This document shows, piece after piece, positions 26,401-34,205 of a stretch of DNA of 64,000 nt. Origin of the DNA: Sulfitobacter donghicola DSW-25 = KCTC 12864 = JCM 14565 (GTDB lineage Bacteria > Pseudomonadota > Alphaproteobacteria > Rhodobacterales > Rhodobacteraceae); contig NZ_JASF01000001.1 in assembly GCF_000622405.1 (NCBI RefSeq), positions 1-64,000 on the forward strand, in the 5' to 3' direction. Every line of letters begins with the position of its first letter. Position 1 is the stretch's first letter. The notes below the pieces were generated by a model. The model did no database searches and had not been told where the DNA came from. It was given only the letters and a program-made list of their open reading frames with translations. The position numbers and the translations under genes are program-made.

Positions 26401-28278
26401 ACCGCCCAGAAGCACATCATCGCCGTCCTGGCCCAGAAGGGTGTCTCGCCCGCCGAAGCCGAACAAGCGGTTGGCACCATTCGATCCGACAACGCTGTCA
26501 TTATTGCCAGAGGCGTGCAGATCTTCGATGTTAGTGAGCGTATCGGTGAAACCATACCCGTCGCGCACAACGCCAGTGGTCAGGTTTGCATTGACCGCGC
26601 CCGTTGCCTCGAGATATCGGGCCAGATCCTGACCAGCCCCGCCATCAATGGTATCAGCGCCAGCGCCGCCCCAGATTTCGTCATCACCGACACCGCCGTT
26701 GAGCACGTCATTGTCGTCGCGCCCAAGCAGAATATCATTACCGCCGGCGCCATTCAGAGTGTCGGACCCTGCCTCGCCAACGAGACGGTTGTCCCCGCCA
26801 TTCCCACTGATCAGGTCTGCAAGATCGGTGCCATAGACATCCTCAATGTTCCGCACCACATCGACATCACCAAAACCGTCCGTGATCCGGCCCGCCACCA
26901 GGTCAGCAGTAATGCCGAGCGTGCCGCCCTCTGTAAGCAGATCCTCACCGTAGTGCACCGCATCGATACCCGCGCCGCCGTCGATGGTGTCCGCGCCCGC
27001 AAGTGACCAGAAATCGTTATCATCGGCCCCGCCAATGATGCTGTCGGCAAAGATCGTGCCGTGCACCTGATCAATGTTGATTAATGTATCGCGGTCGCCA
27101 AAGCTGTCGATGGCCACACCGGTGGACAGGTTAACCACCACGCCTTGTATGCCACGCTCGATCTGGCCAGTCTGATAGTTGAGCTGGCCGATTGTGACTT
27201 CGGCGTTATATACAACCGTGTCACCGGTGCCCGTGGCGCCGTTGATTGTGTCGTTACCCTGAAAGCCGACATACCATTCCAGCTCCTGATGGCGCAGGTT
27301 GCCCCCTGTTAAACTGTCGGCATAAGCTGAACCATTGAGTTCGAGGAAGTGGAGCGCGGCGCTGAAATCAGTCCGCATGCCATCAGAGGTCGCAATACCT
27401 TTGGCAAGATTTACGGTAACAGCACTGTCAGTCCGGAAGACGATGTGATGCGCATAACGTGTCCCTTCAGATCCAGTGCCCGTGATGGTTTTGATGCCGC
27501 GCCCGTCAATCACAACAGTGTCGCGTGCGTCTTCCAATGTGGTGCCTACAACAACAGTATCATTGCCCGCACCGGTAAAGATCAGATTGTCCCCGTCGAG
27601 CCCGTCAAGATAGTCATCGCCTCCCCGCCCGAACAAACGGTCGTCCTTGATACGGTTAGAGCCAATGATTCGGTCGTTGGCATCCGTACCCAGAACATAT
27701 TCGACGTTGAGGATACGGTCACTATTGCCAAACGTATCAATTGCGACGCCAGTGGTCAGATTAACGTTGACGCCGCTTGTCCCGTCTTCGCGAAAATAGG
27801 CGACCTGATCCAACCCACTCCCACCATCAATGGTATCGGCACCGGCACCACCCGCCAACGTATCATCGCCACCAGCGCCATTGATCACGTCATTACCGCC
27901 TCCGCCGACAAGAAGATCACCTTCGCCGCGGCGACCCGTCAGGACATCATTCTGGTCAGAGCCATAAACAGCTTCGATATTGGTCAGCGTATCGGTATTA
28001 CCGAAGGTATCGCGGGCAACTCCGGTTTCGAGATTGACACTTACACCGCTGGTGCCACCATCCCGGTCATAGAGCACCTCGTCAGTGCCATCCCCCCCGT
28101 CAAGCGTATCGGCACCACGCCCACCGACCAACCGGTCATCGCCGCTGCCCCCGTTCAAAACATCCGCACCGCCAAGCCCGTTGAGCAAGTCATTACCGCT
28201 AAACCCGTTTAGGGTGTCGTTAGCGTTATTATCTCCGATAAGAGTATCATTTGCGCCGCTGCCATTCCTCGTAACCAT
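23443..28278 (-). CDS. Giant RTX protein with eight VNLxTG repeats
   Basis: 1611 residues. Residues 1 to about 870 alternate RTX calcium-binding nonapeptides with eight copies of a 35-residue unit of the form V-x-V-N-L-x-T-G-V-A-x-D-x-F-G-x-x-D-T-L-x-N-I-E-x-V-x-G-S. Then come a heme-binding-protein-like RTX segment (IEQVQFADGSTFTMEQL), another RTX block, three Ig-like xSYxWLRDG units (about 1150-1390) and the shared C-terminal module ending VFDLTA. No catalytic domain is evident, so it is probably a long adhesin or matrix protein secreted by type I secretion. ATG at 28278 has AGGGAA ahead. Its last 561 coding bases are duplicated in the serralysin-like gene at 57279-57839. Confidence 0.8.
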   Translation of the reverse strand: MVTRNGSGANDTLIGDNNANDTLNGFSGNDLLNGLGGADVLNGGSGDDRLVGGRGADTLDGGDGTDEVLYDRDGGTSGVSVNLETGVARDTFGNTDTLTNIEAVYGSDQNDVLTGRRGEGDLLVGGGGNDVINGAGGDDTLAGGAGADTIDGGSGLDQVAYFREDGTSGVNVNLTTGVAIDTFGNSDRILNVEYVLGTDANDRIIGSNRIKDDRLFGRGGDDYLDGLDGDNLIFTGAGNDTVVVGTTLEDARDTVVIDGRGIKTITGTGSEGTRYAHHIVFRTDSAVTVNLAKGIATSDGMRTDFSAALHFLELNGSAYADSLTGGNLRHQELEWYVGFQGNDTINGATGTGDTVVYNAEVTIGQLNYQTGQIERGIQGVVVNLSTGVAIDSFGDRDTLINIDQVHGTIFADSIIGGADDNDFWSLAGADTIDGGAGIDAVHYGEDLLTEGGTLGITADLVAGRITDGFGDVDVVRNIEDVYGTDLADLISGNGGDNRLVGEAGSDTLNGAGGNDILLGRDDNDVLNGGVGDDEIWGGAGADTIDGGAGQDLARYLEATGAVNANLTTGVVRDGYGFTDTLTNIEDLHASGNNDSVVGSNGANRLFGFGGRDTLLGQDGDDVLLGGEGNDSLLGGNGDDEIWGEAGADTIDGGTGSDLVRYRDEARGVSVDLSIGVATDGGQARDTLINIENVHGSEHVDQITGNSAANRLFGFAGNDQISGNAGDDIILGGAGNDSLTGGDGNDQLWGEVGTDTINGGAGAGDVVRYLNSTSDVTVDLVKGTAWDGLGYFDTLRDIEHAHGSDFNDLLRGDGQANQLFGFDGNDTMLGGEGDGDVSSGGAGGDTYIYRTGDGRDSINDLGTTTGGSDTVIVEGYLAENMAVTLGGADNLVMDFGNAHGARDVLTLANSYSGTHAGAIEQVQFADGSTFTMEQLHARVFENRRDAIDVGDLVEVGDVATSGADVLSVTSTTTTLDGLGGNDIISGRETDDVLRGGSGSDTLKGNAGDDTLDGGTSNDVLFGGEGADHFVLSTGMGNDTVRDFEFGTDGLDTSGLSSSQISALVTTQVTGGQKVTLADGGSITLLGDTSGDVDRLVIIGAETQDATLTVTLEGATTLLGETPSAVSYEWLRDGNVVSGATSQSYVLTQADTEAQISARVTYNGNTLTSTPTQAITNLNDAPVGALVVNGTPTEDQTLTASTADISDVDGLGSFSYQWLRSGERIESAVASSYTLTQRDVGNFVTVEVTYTDGSGQAEKLISSQTGPIANVNDPVGGTLIVGGGLREGEQLSVDPAITDEDGLGPISYQWFRDNVAVSGQTGTTYTLGADDVETELFVRGTYTDGFGTVEQVSSTPVEVQAAPVIEEPVDVGFTLFGDTGDNRLTGSEFVDNISGAAGNDRLIGNAGDDTLAGGDGADTINGGSGNDEITGGASDADLRDVVFGGDGDDTIDGGYGNDELRGDAGNDQLAGGFGADTLIGGAGDDTMSGAALGDQLFGGDGDDFINGGFGFDRMNGGTGADDFFHLGIASHGADWIQDYNSAEGDLLVLGNVSATRTQFQINEAFTPGAGDADVADAFIIFRPTGQIVWALVDGMGQDEINLQIGGDVFDLTA
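23453..24013 (-). repeat. 561-bp inverted duplicate, copy A
   Basis: Reverse complement of 57279-57839. Translations in at least three frames are identical over the whole block, and the flanking bases diverge sharply at both edges (..FDL then TA versus MV; the RTX repeat before it differs). It encodes the shared C-terminal RTX module and preceding repeats. Confidence 0.9.
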
Positions 28279-28343
28279 GAAATTCCCTGTCAGTATTAAT
28301 ATGCTTACACCTCAGTAGTGAAGTGGTGTCAGGCGTATGTGGT

Positions 28344-28390
28344 GACCCCAATAAGGGCAGCGAAGCGCGTGTTGGGGTCGTTGCCCTTAT
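28344..28390 (-). repeat. Two interleaved stems downstream of an RTX gene
   Basis: GACCCCAA (28344-28351) can pair with TTGGGGTC (28372-28379), and ATAAGGGCA (28351-28359) with TGCCCTTAT (28382-28390). The stems interleave, so they either exclude each other or form a pseudoknot. It lies just after the stop of the RTX gene ending at 28398; a terminator is possible. Confidence 0.4.
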
Positions 28391-28397
28391 CCGTTTG

Positions 28398-30791
28398 TCA
28401 GGCCATTAGATCGAATGTATCCGCCCCAATGCGCAGGTTGATTTCATCTTGGCCGTCCCCGTCTACCAGCGCCCAGATGATCTGGCCCGTTGGCTTGTAG
28501 ACGATGAAGGCCTCGTCGACGCCTGCCTCTCCTGCATTTGCCGTGGTAGCAACGTTGATCTGGAATTGAGACAGTGTTGCATTCGCATTGCCAAAGTACA
28601 GCACATCACCTTCAGCCGCGTCATAGTCCTGAATCCAGTCCGATCCGTGGTTGGCAATCCCGATGTGGTAGAATTCATCCGCACCGGCACCGCCGTTCAC
28701 ACGGTCATAGCCAAAGCCGCCGTTGACAAAATCATCGCCGTCGCCGCCAAACAGGATATCGCCCAAGGCAGAGCCTGTTAGTAGGTCATCTCCTGCGCCG
28801 CCGATAACCGTATCTGCGCCAAAGTCGCCTGCAATGGTATCATTGCCAGCATCGCCGCGCAGCTCGTCGTTGCCGTAACCGCCGTTTATGTCATCGTTGC
28901 CATTGCCGCCGTAGATGACGTCGCGCAGATCTTTCTCGGAATCTCCGCCTCTGATGCTGTCGTTGCCTTCTCCGCCGACCAGTATGTCACTGCCATCGCC
29001 GCCCTCAATCATGTCGTTGCCGTCGCCGCCATTGACGCGGTCATCGCCTTCACGCGCATAAAGATTATCATCACCGGCCAACCCGTTCAGCGTATCGTTA
29101 CCTGCGGTGCCATAGAGGATATCGTCCTCTGCGGTTGCATCAGGGCCGACGAACTGTGTCAGATCAATGGTGGTATCCGCAAGGCGCAGCTCCTCGACGT
29201 CATAGAGGATGTGGGTTGCATTTGAGGCGTTGACGGTGATGCCCGCTCCGCTCCACCCTGACAAGGTGATGCTGGACGACGTCTGGCCGTACATTTCCAC
29301 ATAGTCAAAGCCCTGCCCGCCAAAAAACCAGTCGTCCCCGTCGTTGCCACCTTGAAGTGTGTCGCTGCCATCGCCACCGTCGAGGGTGTCATCGCCCAGA
29401 CCACCGCGCAGGAGGTTGTTTGCCCCATTGCCGACCAGAACGCTGTCTGTCTCACGGGCACCGGTGAGTTCTTCTACGTTTGAGACGGTGTGCTCGAACT
29501 CCTCGCCATTCCACAGGCCGGTGATTGTTCCCGTATCCAGATCGGCATAGACATCTGTCACGCCACTACGGTCATAGCGCAGATAGTCGGTGCCGCCGCC
29601 TGCATCGAGGGTGTCATTTCCCTCACGCAGAATGAAACGCTCATCGCGGTAACTGCCAAGGATCATATCGTCGAAATCGGTGCCTTCAATTTCGACCCTT
29701 GTTGCCGAGCTGTTATTGTTGATCTGGTCCGTGCTGCCGTGTCCGTCGCTTGCAATCACGCCAGTGACCAGATTGACGTCGACGCCCTCTGTGGCGCCAC
29801 TGTAGTGGGACACACGTACGATAGTGCCGCCTTCAATGTTGAAGGTGTCCGCACCGGCACCACCTTGCAGGCCGGTCCATGTGCTGTTCTGGGCATTGTT
29901 GATGTTGAACGTGTCGTCAAAATCTGTACCGCCGATCCAGATCCCATCTCCGAAGTTCCAGTTCATTGCCCAGAACGCGTCAATGAGGTTATCTGTCTGG
30001 CCTGTTCCATTCTTTTCAACGATTGTTGTCAGCGCATCTACATCGGATGTGTAGGTAATGCCGCCCGCCAAATCCGCGTAGGAAACGGTGTAGAAATCGC
30101 GTGATCCAGGGTCGGTGCCGTAGAGGTCAATGATGTCCTCCCCTGCGGTTCCGGTGATTTTATCTTCGGAATCGTTAGATCGAGCGGTGATAAGATCATC
30201 GCCTGCTGTGCCGATAAGGGTGTCATCTGCGTTTGTGCCCGTTACGTCATTGAGGATGCCCACTTCAACGCCCGGGAGAGTTGCAAACGGGATTTGTTTG
30301 CCTGCAGCGAGGGGGGAGCTGTCAGGGATGGGACTGAGCAGTGTGATCGATTCATCAAAAGCTTCTGCTTGAGCCGCTGTATTGAGCGTCGGAAATGCAT
30401 CCCCACCCAGCACAAAGACATGCGCAGATTCTTTGATGAATGCGTTGGAGTCGAAAGTCCCTTCGCCGATCCGCTCTACGTCAAGGACAAGCACTTGTGT
30501 GGCTTTCCCTGCGCCCCACGAAACCTGTCCAACCGACGCATCAACTTCGGCACCCAAATCGACCATCGCGTCCAGCGAAAGGCTGTTGAGGGCAACCAGC
30601 CCACCCTCGCCGCTGTCAACGTCTACGAAGGGAAGTTCTCCCTCGTAAAAGTTCTCCTCGATACTATATGAAAAGCTTGTGACATCATTTTGCGTTGTAA
30701 CAATGAGCTGTACGGTATCCGTGCTGGTCACGCCGTCGTCGGTTTCGGATTCAAAATTGAAGGTTATACCATCTAGCTTGTAAACGTTCAT
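28398..30791 (-). CDS. RTX protein with unrecognised N-terminal domain
   Basis: A 797-residue modular exoprotein. The first 190 residues (MNVYKLDGITFNFESETDDG onward) are not recognised and have no signal peptide. Scattered RTX motifs follow (about 195-600), including VNLVTGVIASDGHGSTDQI, related to the unit repeated in the neighbouring giant protein, then a dense RTX block (about 600-690) and the shared C-terminal module (HGSDWIQDYDAAEGDVLYFGN..) ending TFDLMA. ATG at 30791 is chosen over one four codons upstream because GGAG lies 7 bases before it. It is the first of three RTX genes in a row on this strand. Confidence 0.76.
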   Translation of the reverse strand: MNVYKLDGITFNFESETDDGVTSTDTVQLIVTTQNDVTSFSYSIEENFYEGELPFVDVDSGEGGLVALNSLSLDAMVDLGAEVDASVGQVSWGAGKATQVLVLDVERIGEGTFDSNAFIKESAHVFVLGGDAFPTLNTAAQAEAFDESITLLSPIPDSSPLAAGKQIPFATLPGVEVGILNDVTGTNADDTLIGTAGDDLITARSNDSEDKITGTAGEDIIDLYGTDPGSRDFYTVSYADLAGGITYTSDVDALTTIVEKNGTGQTDNLIDAFWAMNWNFGDGIWIGGTDFDDTFNINNAQNSTWTGLQGGAGADTFNIEGGTIVRVSHYSGATEGVDVNLVTGVIASDGHGSTDQINNNSSATRVEIEGTDFDDMILGSYRDERFILREGNDTLDAGGGTDYLRYDRSGVTDVYADLDTGTITGLWNGEEFEHTVSNVEELTGARETDSVLVGNGANNLLRGGLGDDTLDGGDGSDTLQGGNDGDDWFFGGQGFDYVEMYGQTSSSITLSGWSGAGITVNASNATHILYDVEELRLADTTIDLTQFVGPDATAEDDILYGTAGNDTLNGLAGDDNLYAREGDDRVNGGDGNDMIEGGDGSDILVGGEGNDSIRGGDSEKDLRDVIYGGNGNDDINGGYGNDELRGDAGNDTIAGDFGADTVIGGAGDDLLTGSALGDILFGGDGDDFVNGGFGYDRVNGGAGADEFYHIGIANHGSDWIQDYDAAEGDVLYFGNANATLSQFQINVATTANAGEAGVDEAFIVYKPTGQIIWALVDGDGQDEINLRIGADTFDLMA

Positions 30792-30872
30792 GTCAGGCTC
30801 CAATGCTTTAAAATTATATTAAAATTCTAGACGCTATATCACAGTAAATCAACGGGTCGATGGTCTGAAAAC

Positions 30873-31012
30873 AGAGATGGTCCTGGTTTTTCGACCAGTT
30901 TACGACCTTGGTAAGGTGGATCAGGGTTTCATGTCAGGCCGCTAATCTCACTGGTTCTGTTTGGCTCACATAGGCCTCGTTGGGGGTCAAGATGCGGGCG
31001 TTCGGCGTTTAG
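30873..31012 (-). pseudogene. IS3-family remnant (end of orfB and right terminal repeat)
   Basis: On the minus strand this reads the end of an OrfB-like protein (NAERPH, a gap, then LTPNEAYVSQTEPVRLAA and a stop), followed by a right terminal repeat closely resembling that of the IS3 element at 13089-14347 (ending AGAGATGGTCCTGG instead of AGAGGTGGTCCTAG). The rest of the element is missing. The adjoining 31013-31264 holds nothing recognisable. Confidence 0.75.
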
Positions 31013-31264
31013 TATGTAATCTCGATCGCTTAGGACGGATCAACACTTTCGTCCCCGATATTGCGAAATTGAAGAGAAGGATACAAAGAACTACCGCTAA
31101 TTAGGAAGCCATCATTGACATTAAAGCCCAAGACCCCAAGCGTAAGATCGAAAGTATAAAAAATACCCTTTTTGATACGTCATTTATCGAGAATTACGTT
31201 GGATTATGCCAGATGCCAAAAATGCAAATCAAGTCTTTAATAATCAATAAAAATTAACAGCCAT

Positions 31265-32278
31265 TTATTGCACGCCATTCTTCAAAAAGGCCTCCAACCG
31301 CGCCACGAATGCAGAGTTCACCGCCGTCCCTTGCACCACAACACGCCCGTCGCGCGCCAGCATCTCCAACCCCTCCCCCAACGCCCCCTGCCGCGGCAGG
31401 GCGGGCAGGGTGACCGAAACCTCCTCTTTTGGGCCGGTATCTTCCAAAGGTATCTCTGAGGGCCTCACAGACTTCATCTGACTGGTCACCGCAGCCTCCA
31501 GCACCTCACGCTCGGACCCGCCTGACGCATGCGCCTCGCGCAGCTGCGCGCGTAATTGTGCCGCTGCCTGCGCATCCCCACCCAGCAGCTTGGACAGTGC
31601 CAAACCCAATCGTTCAGGAATGTCCTGCGGCGATTGCAAAACCTCGTCCAATGCCTCCACCACAGGCATGAAGGATTTAATCTTGGACCGTTTGGAAAAG
31701 CTTACGGACGCAAACAACCCCTGCAACGCCTCCTTGTCGGTTTCGAACACCCCTGCCCTCAAAGTCTGGACCGTAACGCGTGCGCGCTCATAAAAAGACA
31801 GGTTTGCACGGATCTCGTTTTCCTCAACCATTGCCATATAAGCGTCGGCCTGTGCTGCCGGCTGCCGGATGAGCGCATGCACAGTGGCAAACCGCGCCTC
31901 ACCAGTATTGGCATACAGTGCCCGCAACGCCTGTAGGCGCCGCCAGCCCGAAATGAGGCCAAAACCATTCTCGATCATCACCACCTCTATGGGGGCCTGC
32001 TGTCCGCGCGCTTGAATGCTTTGATAGAGGGCATCAATATCTTCTTGCGCTGTGTGTTGCCGGTCACGGATCAGATAAGTCTCGAGCACCTGCCCCAGCG
32101 GAAGAGCGCGTATGATCCGCCCTTCTCGTGTCGCATTGTCTAGCTCGGCACGCAGCGCTTCAAAGGCCGCGACCGATGCCGCATCTCCTGCAATCTGCGC
32201 AATCGGGGCACGCGCTACGGGCGCCACAGCCGGACTAGCCGTCAACTGTGCAGGGGTTAATCTTCTACGCTTTGCCAT
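31265..32278 (-). CDS. parB: Plasmid partition protein ParB
   Basis: A 337-residue centromere-binding protein that, with ParA, distributes plasmid copies at cell division. The ParB/Spo0J nuclease-like domain lies at about residues 60-155 (QDIDALYQSIQARGQQAPIEVVMIENGFGLISGWRRLQALR), and the arginine-patch-like region is represented by MVEENEIRANLSFYERARV. A helix-turn-helix region follows (KEALQGLFASVSFSKRSKIKSF). It lies downstream of parA on the same strand, separated by 106 bases that contain a palindrome likely to be its binding site. Typical of RepA-type roseobacter plasmids in which parAB is divergent from repA. Confidence 0.9.
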   Translation of the reverse strand: MAKRRRLTPAQLTASPAVAPVARAPIAQIAGDAASVAAFEALRAELDNATREGRIIRALPLGQVLETYLIRDRQHTAQEDIDALYQSIQARGQQAPIEVVMIENGFGLISGWRRLQALRALYANTGEARFATVHALIRQPAAQADAYMAMVEENEIRANLSFYERARVTVQTLRAGVFETDKEALQGLFASVSFSKRSKIKSFMPVVEALDEVLQSPQDIPERLGLALSKLLGGDAQAAAQLRAQLREAHASGGSEREVLEAAVTSQMKSVRPSEIPLEDTGPKEEVSVTLPALPRQGALGEGLEMLARDGRVVVQGTAVNSAFVARLEAFLKNGVQ

Positions 32279-32345
32279 AATGTATCTCCTCGCGGCACTA
32301 AAACCGCCTTCACCTTATTACTGCCCTACCACTACGTGCGGACCT

Positions 32346-32369
32346 AAACCTTTCGCGTGCGAAAGGTTT
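32346..32369. promoter_or_regulatory. Putative parS centromere site 1
   Basis: A 24-bp palindrome with 11-bp perfect arms around GT. Its core CTTTCGCGTGCGAAAG (32350-32365) agrees at 14 of 16 positions with a second palindrome at 35199-35214, right after repA. Position between parA and parB and recurrence beside repA suggest ParB binding sites; inferred. Confidence 0.6.
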
Positions 32370-32384
32370 CAATTAGACCCTAAA

Positions 32385-33761
32385 TTAATCTTTAGAGACT
32401 TCGTCACGCCGCCAAATGCCCAGCAACAGCTTTTTGAACGCAGCATAGGTCTGGTCAAATGTGGCCCGTCCGCGGGCATAAGTTTCACGGTTAAAGTCAC
32501 GGTAATCCGCTTCATAAAGACCACTGGCCTGCTCTCCCGCCTGCCCGATCAGTGCGGTAAAATCCTGCCGGTGCGGAGAAAGTGTATCGCCCAGATAAGC
32601 CTGCATTAGCGCGCCCATCTCGGATTGCTGGGCCGCGTCAAAACGGGTGATCACTGCCCGCACAGCGTCCCATTCAAACTGTAACTCCGGTCGCCCCAGC
32701 GCGCGCGCGGCCATATTCTCCCCCGTCTCGATTGAAGAAAACGTGGCGTGCAGCATGTCAAAGAACCGGCCCGTGCTATCGAATTCCAAAAACGATGCCC
32801 CCAGCGGGACTAATAGAATATCTGCCGCAGCCAAACCGTTGATCGTGAGATAGCCCAACGCAGGGGGGGTATCGATAAAGACCAGATCATAGTCATCCAA
32901 GACACCATCCACCTCTAGCGTGTCGGTCAGCGCATCCCACAACTTCCAGCTGCGTCCTTGCATCCGCCACACAGGGATCTGGAACTCTGCCCAATATAAG
33001 TTCAGTTGCGCGCCGATCAAATCGATGTTGGGCCAATGTGTCGTCTGGATTAGGTCCTTGGTTGTGATATCGACAGCCTCCGTTAGTGTCTCGTCCAGCA
33101 AAACGGGGTCCAGCCCCTGAGAGGCCCTCATCTGGTTATCGGCTTTCAGGTGGGTGGCATAATGGCGCGCGATGAGGGGAAAGACCGTCTGCCACTCATC
33201 CTCGACCTTGCCGCCAAAGATCGAGGTCATCGAGCCTTGTGAATCCAGATCAACAACCAGAACACGGTAGCCGTCCAGTGCGGCCGACATTGCCAGATGC
33301 GCTGCGGTAGATGTTTTGCCCACCCCGCCTTTAAAGTTTGCGACAGCGACAATCTTTGCCTTCGCGCCTTCGGGTCGGTAGGGGGCATATTCTTTCGACT
33401 TTGACCCCTGATCCGCAAAATGGGCCCGCAGCAACAGTACCTCTTCAAAGGTGAACCACTTGGCTCCGCCAGCAGTTTCCGACGCGCCTTGGGGAAGGTG
33501 GGGATTTTGTTTGAGCACACGGCGAAAGTGGCCTTGGGCTACGGGGATCAGGTAGCGGGTAATCTCCCACGTAGAGAAGGGTCGCAGGCTTTTACAGCCC
33601 GTCTCGTCCAGGCCTCGCCCTGCCAGATCTTCCCGCCCCCGGGCACAGTTCTGGGCAATACTGGCAAAGCTGTCTGCGCTCACAGGCGCACCTAAATCGG
33701 CAAGTGCTTGATCGGGATCTATGTTGAAATAAGGGGGAAGGTTGGGTGTCTCTGGGGCCAT
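32385..33761 (-). CDS. parA: Plasmid partition ATPase ParA
   Basis: A 458-residue ParA-type ATPase. The deviant Walker A KGGVGKTSTAAHLA (about residue 150), the VLVVDLDSQGSMTSIFG strand with the conserved Asp, and YDLVFIDTPPALGYL (Walker B) are present. The N-terminal 140 residues hold a DNA-binding region (WEITRYLIPVAQGHFRRVLKQNPHLPQG), as in the long ParA proteins that also repress their own promoter. It is transcribed away from repA across the origin region and is the first gene of a parA-parB pair. Confidence 0.92.
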   Translation of the reverse strand: MAPETPNLPPYFNIDPDQALADLGAPVSADSFASIAQNCARGREDLAGRGLDETGCKSLRPFSTWEITRYLIPVAQGHFRRVLKQNPHLPQGASETAGGAKWFTFEEVLLLRAHFADQGSKSKEYAPYRPEGAKAKIVAVANFKGGVGKTSTAAHLAMSAALDGYRVLVVDLDSQGSMTSIFGGKVEDEWQTVFPLIARHYATHLKADNQMRASQGLDPVLLDETLTEAVDITTKDLIQTTHWPNIDLIGAQLNLYWAEFQIPVWRMQGRSWKLWDALTDTLEVDGVLDDYDLVFIDTPPALGYLTINGLAAADILLVPLGASFLEFDSTGRFFDMLHATFSSIETGENMAARALGRPELQFEWDAVRAVITRFDAAQQSEMGALMQAYLGDTLSPHRQDFTALIGQAGEQASGLYEADYRDFNRETYARGRATFDQTYAAFKKLLLGIWRRDEVSKD

Positions 33762-33808
33762 GGGATATGCTCGATGTTGTGTATTTCAACCTGTATATCA
33801 CAAAACGC

Positions 33809-33820
33809 ATTACATGTAAT
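33809..33820. promoter_or_regulatory. 12-bp palindrome upstream of parA
   Basis: ATTACATGTAAT is a perfect palindrome 48 bases before the parA start, in the AT-rich region between parA and repA. It is a candidate operator for ParA autorepression; inferred from position only. Confidence 0.4.
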
Positions 33821-33903
33821 ATTTAAAGTAACATCTCAGCCAAACAGCCCTATTCTTTAGCAAATTGATGGGTTTGATTGTTGGTATGATATTTAAAAGC
33901 GGT

Positions 33904-33917
33904 TTCTCGTACGAGAA
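33904..33917. promoter_or_regulatory. 14-bp palindrome in the origin region
   Basis: TTCTCGTACGAGAA is a perfect palindrome between parA and the iterons. It resembles the two putative parS sites only at the level of TTTC..CGAGAA, so it may be an operator or a diverged ParB site. It is followed by a very AT-rich stretch (33920-33955) that could be the unwinding element. Confidence 0.45.
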
Positions 33918-34014
33918 TTTCCAAGTTATATTTAGTTATATTTTAGTTAGAGAAAAAGTCCTGTGATTTTTGCACTTCAAATTCAGATGGTTGGAGGCAC
34001 TTATTCAGTCAGCC

Positions 34015-34080
34015 CGACTCTGAAACCACGTTAAGGCGACTCTGAAACCACGAAATAGCGATTCCGAAACCACGCCACTC
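34015..34080. repeat. Three tandem 22-bp iterons (oriV)
   Basis: Three units start at 34015, 34037 and 34059, exactly 22 bases apart (two helical turns). Each begins CGACTCTGAAACCACG, with CGATTCCGAAACCACG in the third, followed by six variable bases. A partial AAACCACGAAG recurs near 34131. Tandem helically phased repeats just ahead of a replication initiator gene are the hallmark of an iteron-controlled origin; RepA is expected to bind them. Binding is inferred. Confidence 0.85.
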
Positions 34081-34103
34081 TTGTGCGCGCCATAGACGCA
34101 GTC

Positions 34104-34112
34104 TGTGGATAG
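34104..34112 (-). promoter_or_regulatory. Near-consensus DnaA box
   Basis: TGTGGATAG is one base from the reverse complement of the DnaA consensus (TGTGGATAA) and lies 24 bases after the iterons. Host DnaA assistance is common at iteron origins. Confidence 0.5.
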
Positions 34113-34149
34113 CTTTAGGCTGGTGTTAATAAAACCACGAAGAAGATTC

Positions 34150-34182
34150 GCGCCGAACGGTCCGTACGTAACCGTTCGGCGC
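34150..34182 (+). promoter_or_regulatory. 12-bp hairpin in the repA leader
   Basis: GCGCCGAACGGT (34150-34161) and ACCGTTCGGCGC (34171-34182) form perfect arms around a 9-base loop, ending 23 bases before the repA start. It may be an operator bound by RepA dimers, as inverted repeats next to iterons often are, or an RNA hairpin controlling repA translation. Neither is proven. Confidence 0.55.
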
Positions 34183-34205
34183 AGATGCAGTGACAGGACA
34201 GGCAT

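Noticed and set aside
31013..31264. Possible small gene between the IS3 remnant and parB
   Set aside because: No frame with a start signal, family match or convincing composition on either strand.
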